Shown here piece by piece: positions 62,916 to 64,000 of a stretch of DNA of 64,000 nucleotides (positions are counted from its first letter, which is position 1; each line of letters opens with the position of its first letter). A program made the translations under genes and the position numbers. Below the pieces are notes generated by a model. It ran no database searches. It was not told the origin of the DNA and saw nothing but the letters and a program-made list of their open reading frames with translations. The DNA comes from Methylopumilus sp009926035 (GTDB taxonomy: Bacteria; Pseudomonadota; Gammaproteobacteria; Burkholderiales; Methylophilaceae), in NCBI GenBank assembly GCA_041165405.1, contig JBEANL010000004.1:33392-97391 (forward strand), written 5' to 3'.

Positions 62916-64000
62916 ATGAGCCTTAAAGATTGGCTAGGGTATATTGAATCGATTCATCCCTCCACAATTGATCTCACTCTAGAACGTATCAAAGTGGTTG
63001 TTGAGCGTTTAAATCTAGATATTTCATTTTTTATTATTACTGTTGGGGGCACTAATGGCAAAGGCTCTACCTGTGCTATTTTGGAGTCGATTTATAAGGA
63101 GGCGGGTTATAAAGTAGGCTGCTATACCTCACCTCATTTTTTACATTTTAATGAGCGAATTAAAATTCAAACAGTTCCTGTTTCAGATGATCTTATTTGT
63201 GAAGCTTTTACAAAAATTGAATCAGTTAGAAAGGAAATCACACTTACTTATTTCGAATACAGCACAATCGCTGCCATGATTATTTTTGCCGACGCTGATC
63301 TTGATATTGCTATTCTTGAAGTAGGTTTAGGTGGCAGGTTAGATGCTGTAAATGTTTTTGATTCAGATTGTGCCATTGTCACTACCATTGATCTTGATCA
63401 TATGGAATATTTAGGACATACAAGGGAGGCGATCGGTTTTGAAAAAGCTGGAATCTATCGTGCTAATAAAGCAGCAATATGTGGCGACTTCGATCCTCCG
63501 CAATCTTTAATAAAACATTGTGAATCTATTCATGCTGAATTAAAAATGATAGGTAAAGATTTTGCTTATGAAGCACATCATGATTCCTTTGATTTTTCGA
63601 TTGAATCCTCTTTTGTGATGAATGTACCATTACCTAGATTGCAAGGTTTTTTTCAACTTGCGAATGCTTCAAATGCACTCATGGCAGTCAAAATAATGGA
63701 AGATCAATTACCTTTAACTGAAGCCGCAATTCAACAAGGCATTGCTTCAGCATTATTACCAGGACGATTTCAGGAGGTGAAAACAAATCCTTCTTTGATT
63801 TTAGATGTTGCGCATAACCCTCATGCAGCTGGATCTTTAAGAGATAATCTAAGAGCCCATAGCGTATCTGGCAAAACGATCGCCGTATTTTCAATTCTTA
63901 GAGATAAAGATATCTTAGGCGTAGTTGAAGCAGTAAGTCTTGATATTGATGCTTGGTATATTGCAGAAATTCAAAATGAGAGAGCCGCTAATATAGATAC
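62916..64000 (+). CDS. folC: Folylpolyglutamate/dihydrofolate synthase, partial
   Basis: This gene begins at ATG 62916 (MSLKDWLGYIESIHP) and runs off the right edge after about 361 residues. It encodes the FolC ligase, which adds glutamate to dihydropteroate and folates. The P-loop TVGGTNGKGSTCAILESI is near residues 46-63, YTSPHFLHFNERI follows, and EVGLGGRLDAVN and DLDHMEYLGHTREAI are the conserved ATP- and metal-binding segments. LILDVAHNPHAAGSL marks the C-terminal domain. It follows accD by 34 bp. The C-terminal end is missing. Confidence 0.95.
   Translation, partial: MSLKDWLGYIESIHPSTIDLTLERIKVVVERLNLDISFFIITVGGTNGKGSTCAILESIYKEAGYKVGCYTSPHFLHFNERIKIQTVPVSDDLICEAFTKIESVRKEITLTYFEYSTIAAMIIFADADLDIAILEVGLGGRLDAVNVFDSDCAIVTTIDLDHMEYLGHTREAIGFEKAGIYRANKAAICGDFDPPQSLIKHCESIHAELKMIGKDFAYEAHHDSFDFSIESSFVMNVPLPRLQGFFQLANASNALMAVKIMEDQLPLTEAAIQQGIASALLPGRFQEVKTNPSLILDVAHNPHAAGSLRDNLRAHSVSGKTIAVFSILRDKDILGVVEAVSLDIDAWYIAEIQNERAANID

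Noticed and set aside
1..64000. tRNA, rRNA, CRISPR arrays, insertion sequences, prophage genes or toxin-antitoxin pairs
   Set aside because: I looked through the gaps and found no cloverleaf-like sequence, no regularly spaced repeats, no transposase or integrase and no island with distinct composition.

Overview
The window is a gene-dense, AT-rich stretch (roughly mid-30s % GC by eye) of a bacterial chromosome. The longest non-coding gap is about 240 bases. I see no rRNA, tRNA, insertion sequence, prophage or CRISPR array. Gene orders such as tyrA-aroA-cmk-rpsA-ihfB-lapB and leuCDB-asd-fimV-truA-trpFBA-accD-folC are typical of Betaproteobacteria. The low GC and extreme compaction fit a streamlined aquatic Methylophilaceae (OM43 / Candidatus Methylopumilus type). 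That placement is an inference: no methanol-oxidation gene lies in the window to confirm it.

Layout. 1-6978 (minus) carries lapB (cut by the window edge), ihfB, rpsA, cmk, aroA, tyrA and the two N-end-rule aminoacyl transferases bpt and aat. 7016-10724 holds a TraB/GumN-like protein and a SpoU rRNA methylase (plus), facing hslO, gluQ and a DUF3301 protein (minus). 10965-15205 (plus) carries an ammonium transporter, ispD, ispF and an ABC exporter. 15202-16696 (minus) has a Smr protein and trxB. 16865-22745 (plus) has ftsK, an unusual lolA fusion, rarA and serS. 22742-32122 has rpiA (minus), mfd (plus) and an AddAB-like helicase-nuclease pair (minus). 32166-34356 (plus) has greB, earP and efp. 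34359-42509 (minus) has tldD, a nitrilase-family amidase, yhdP and acs. 42679-47004 has a two-component system (plus) against a DMT transporter and a Rieske oxygenase (minus). From 47177 to the end all genes are on the plus strand: a 31-residue membrane peptide, a PuuD-like membrane protein, argD-argF-argG, ppnP, yajQ, leuCDB-asd, fimV-like, an EcfT-like protein, truA, trpFBA, accD and folC (cut by the window edge).

Functionally this is mostly core metabolism (shikimate/aromatic, arginine, leucine, tryptophan, isoprenoid, fatty acid and folate synthesis), translation and protein quality control, cell division and envelope biogenesis, and DNA repair. Translation-linked genes cluster: EarP with an EF-P that carries Arg32, GreB, ribosomal protein S1, SerS, GluQ and TruA.

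I found no convincing undescribed system. The observations most worth a second look are a LolA fused to an NTF2-like domain, a 31-residue membrane peptide ahead of a PuuD-like protein, two NtrC-like 17-bp sites upstream of amt, interlocked stop codons at convergent gene ends, and an AddAB-like pair with only one visible nuclease domain.
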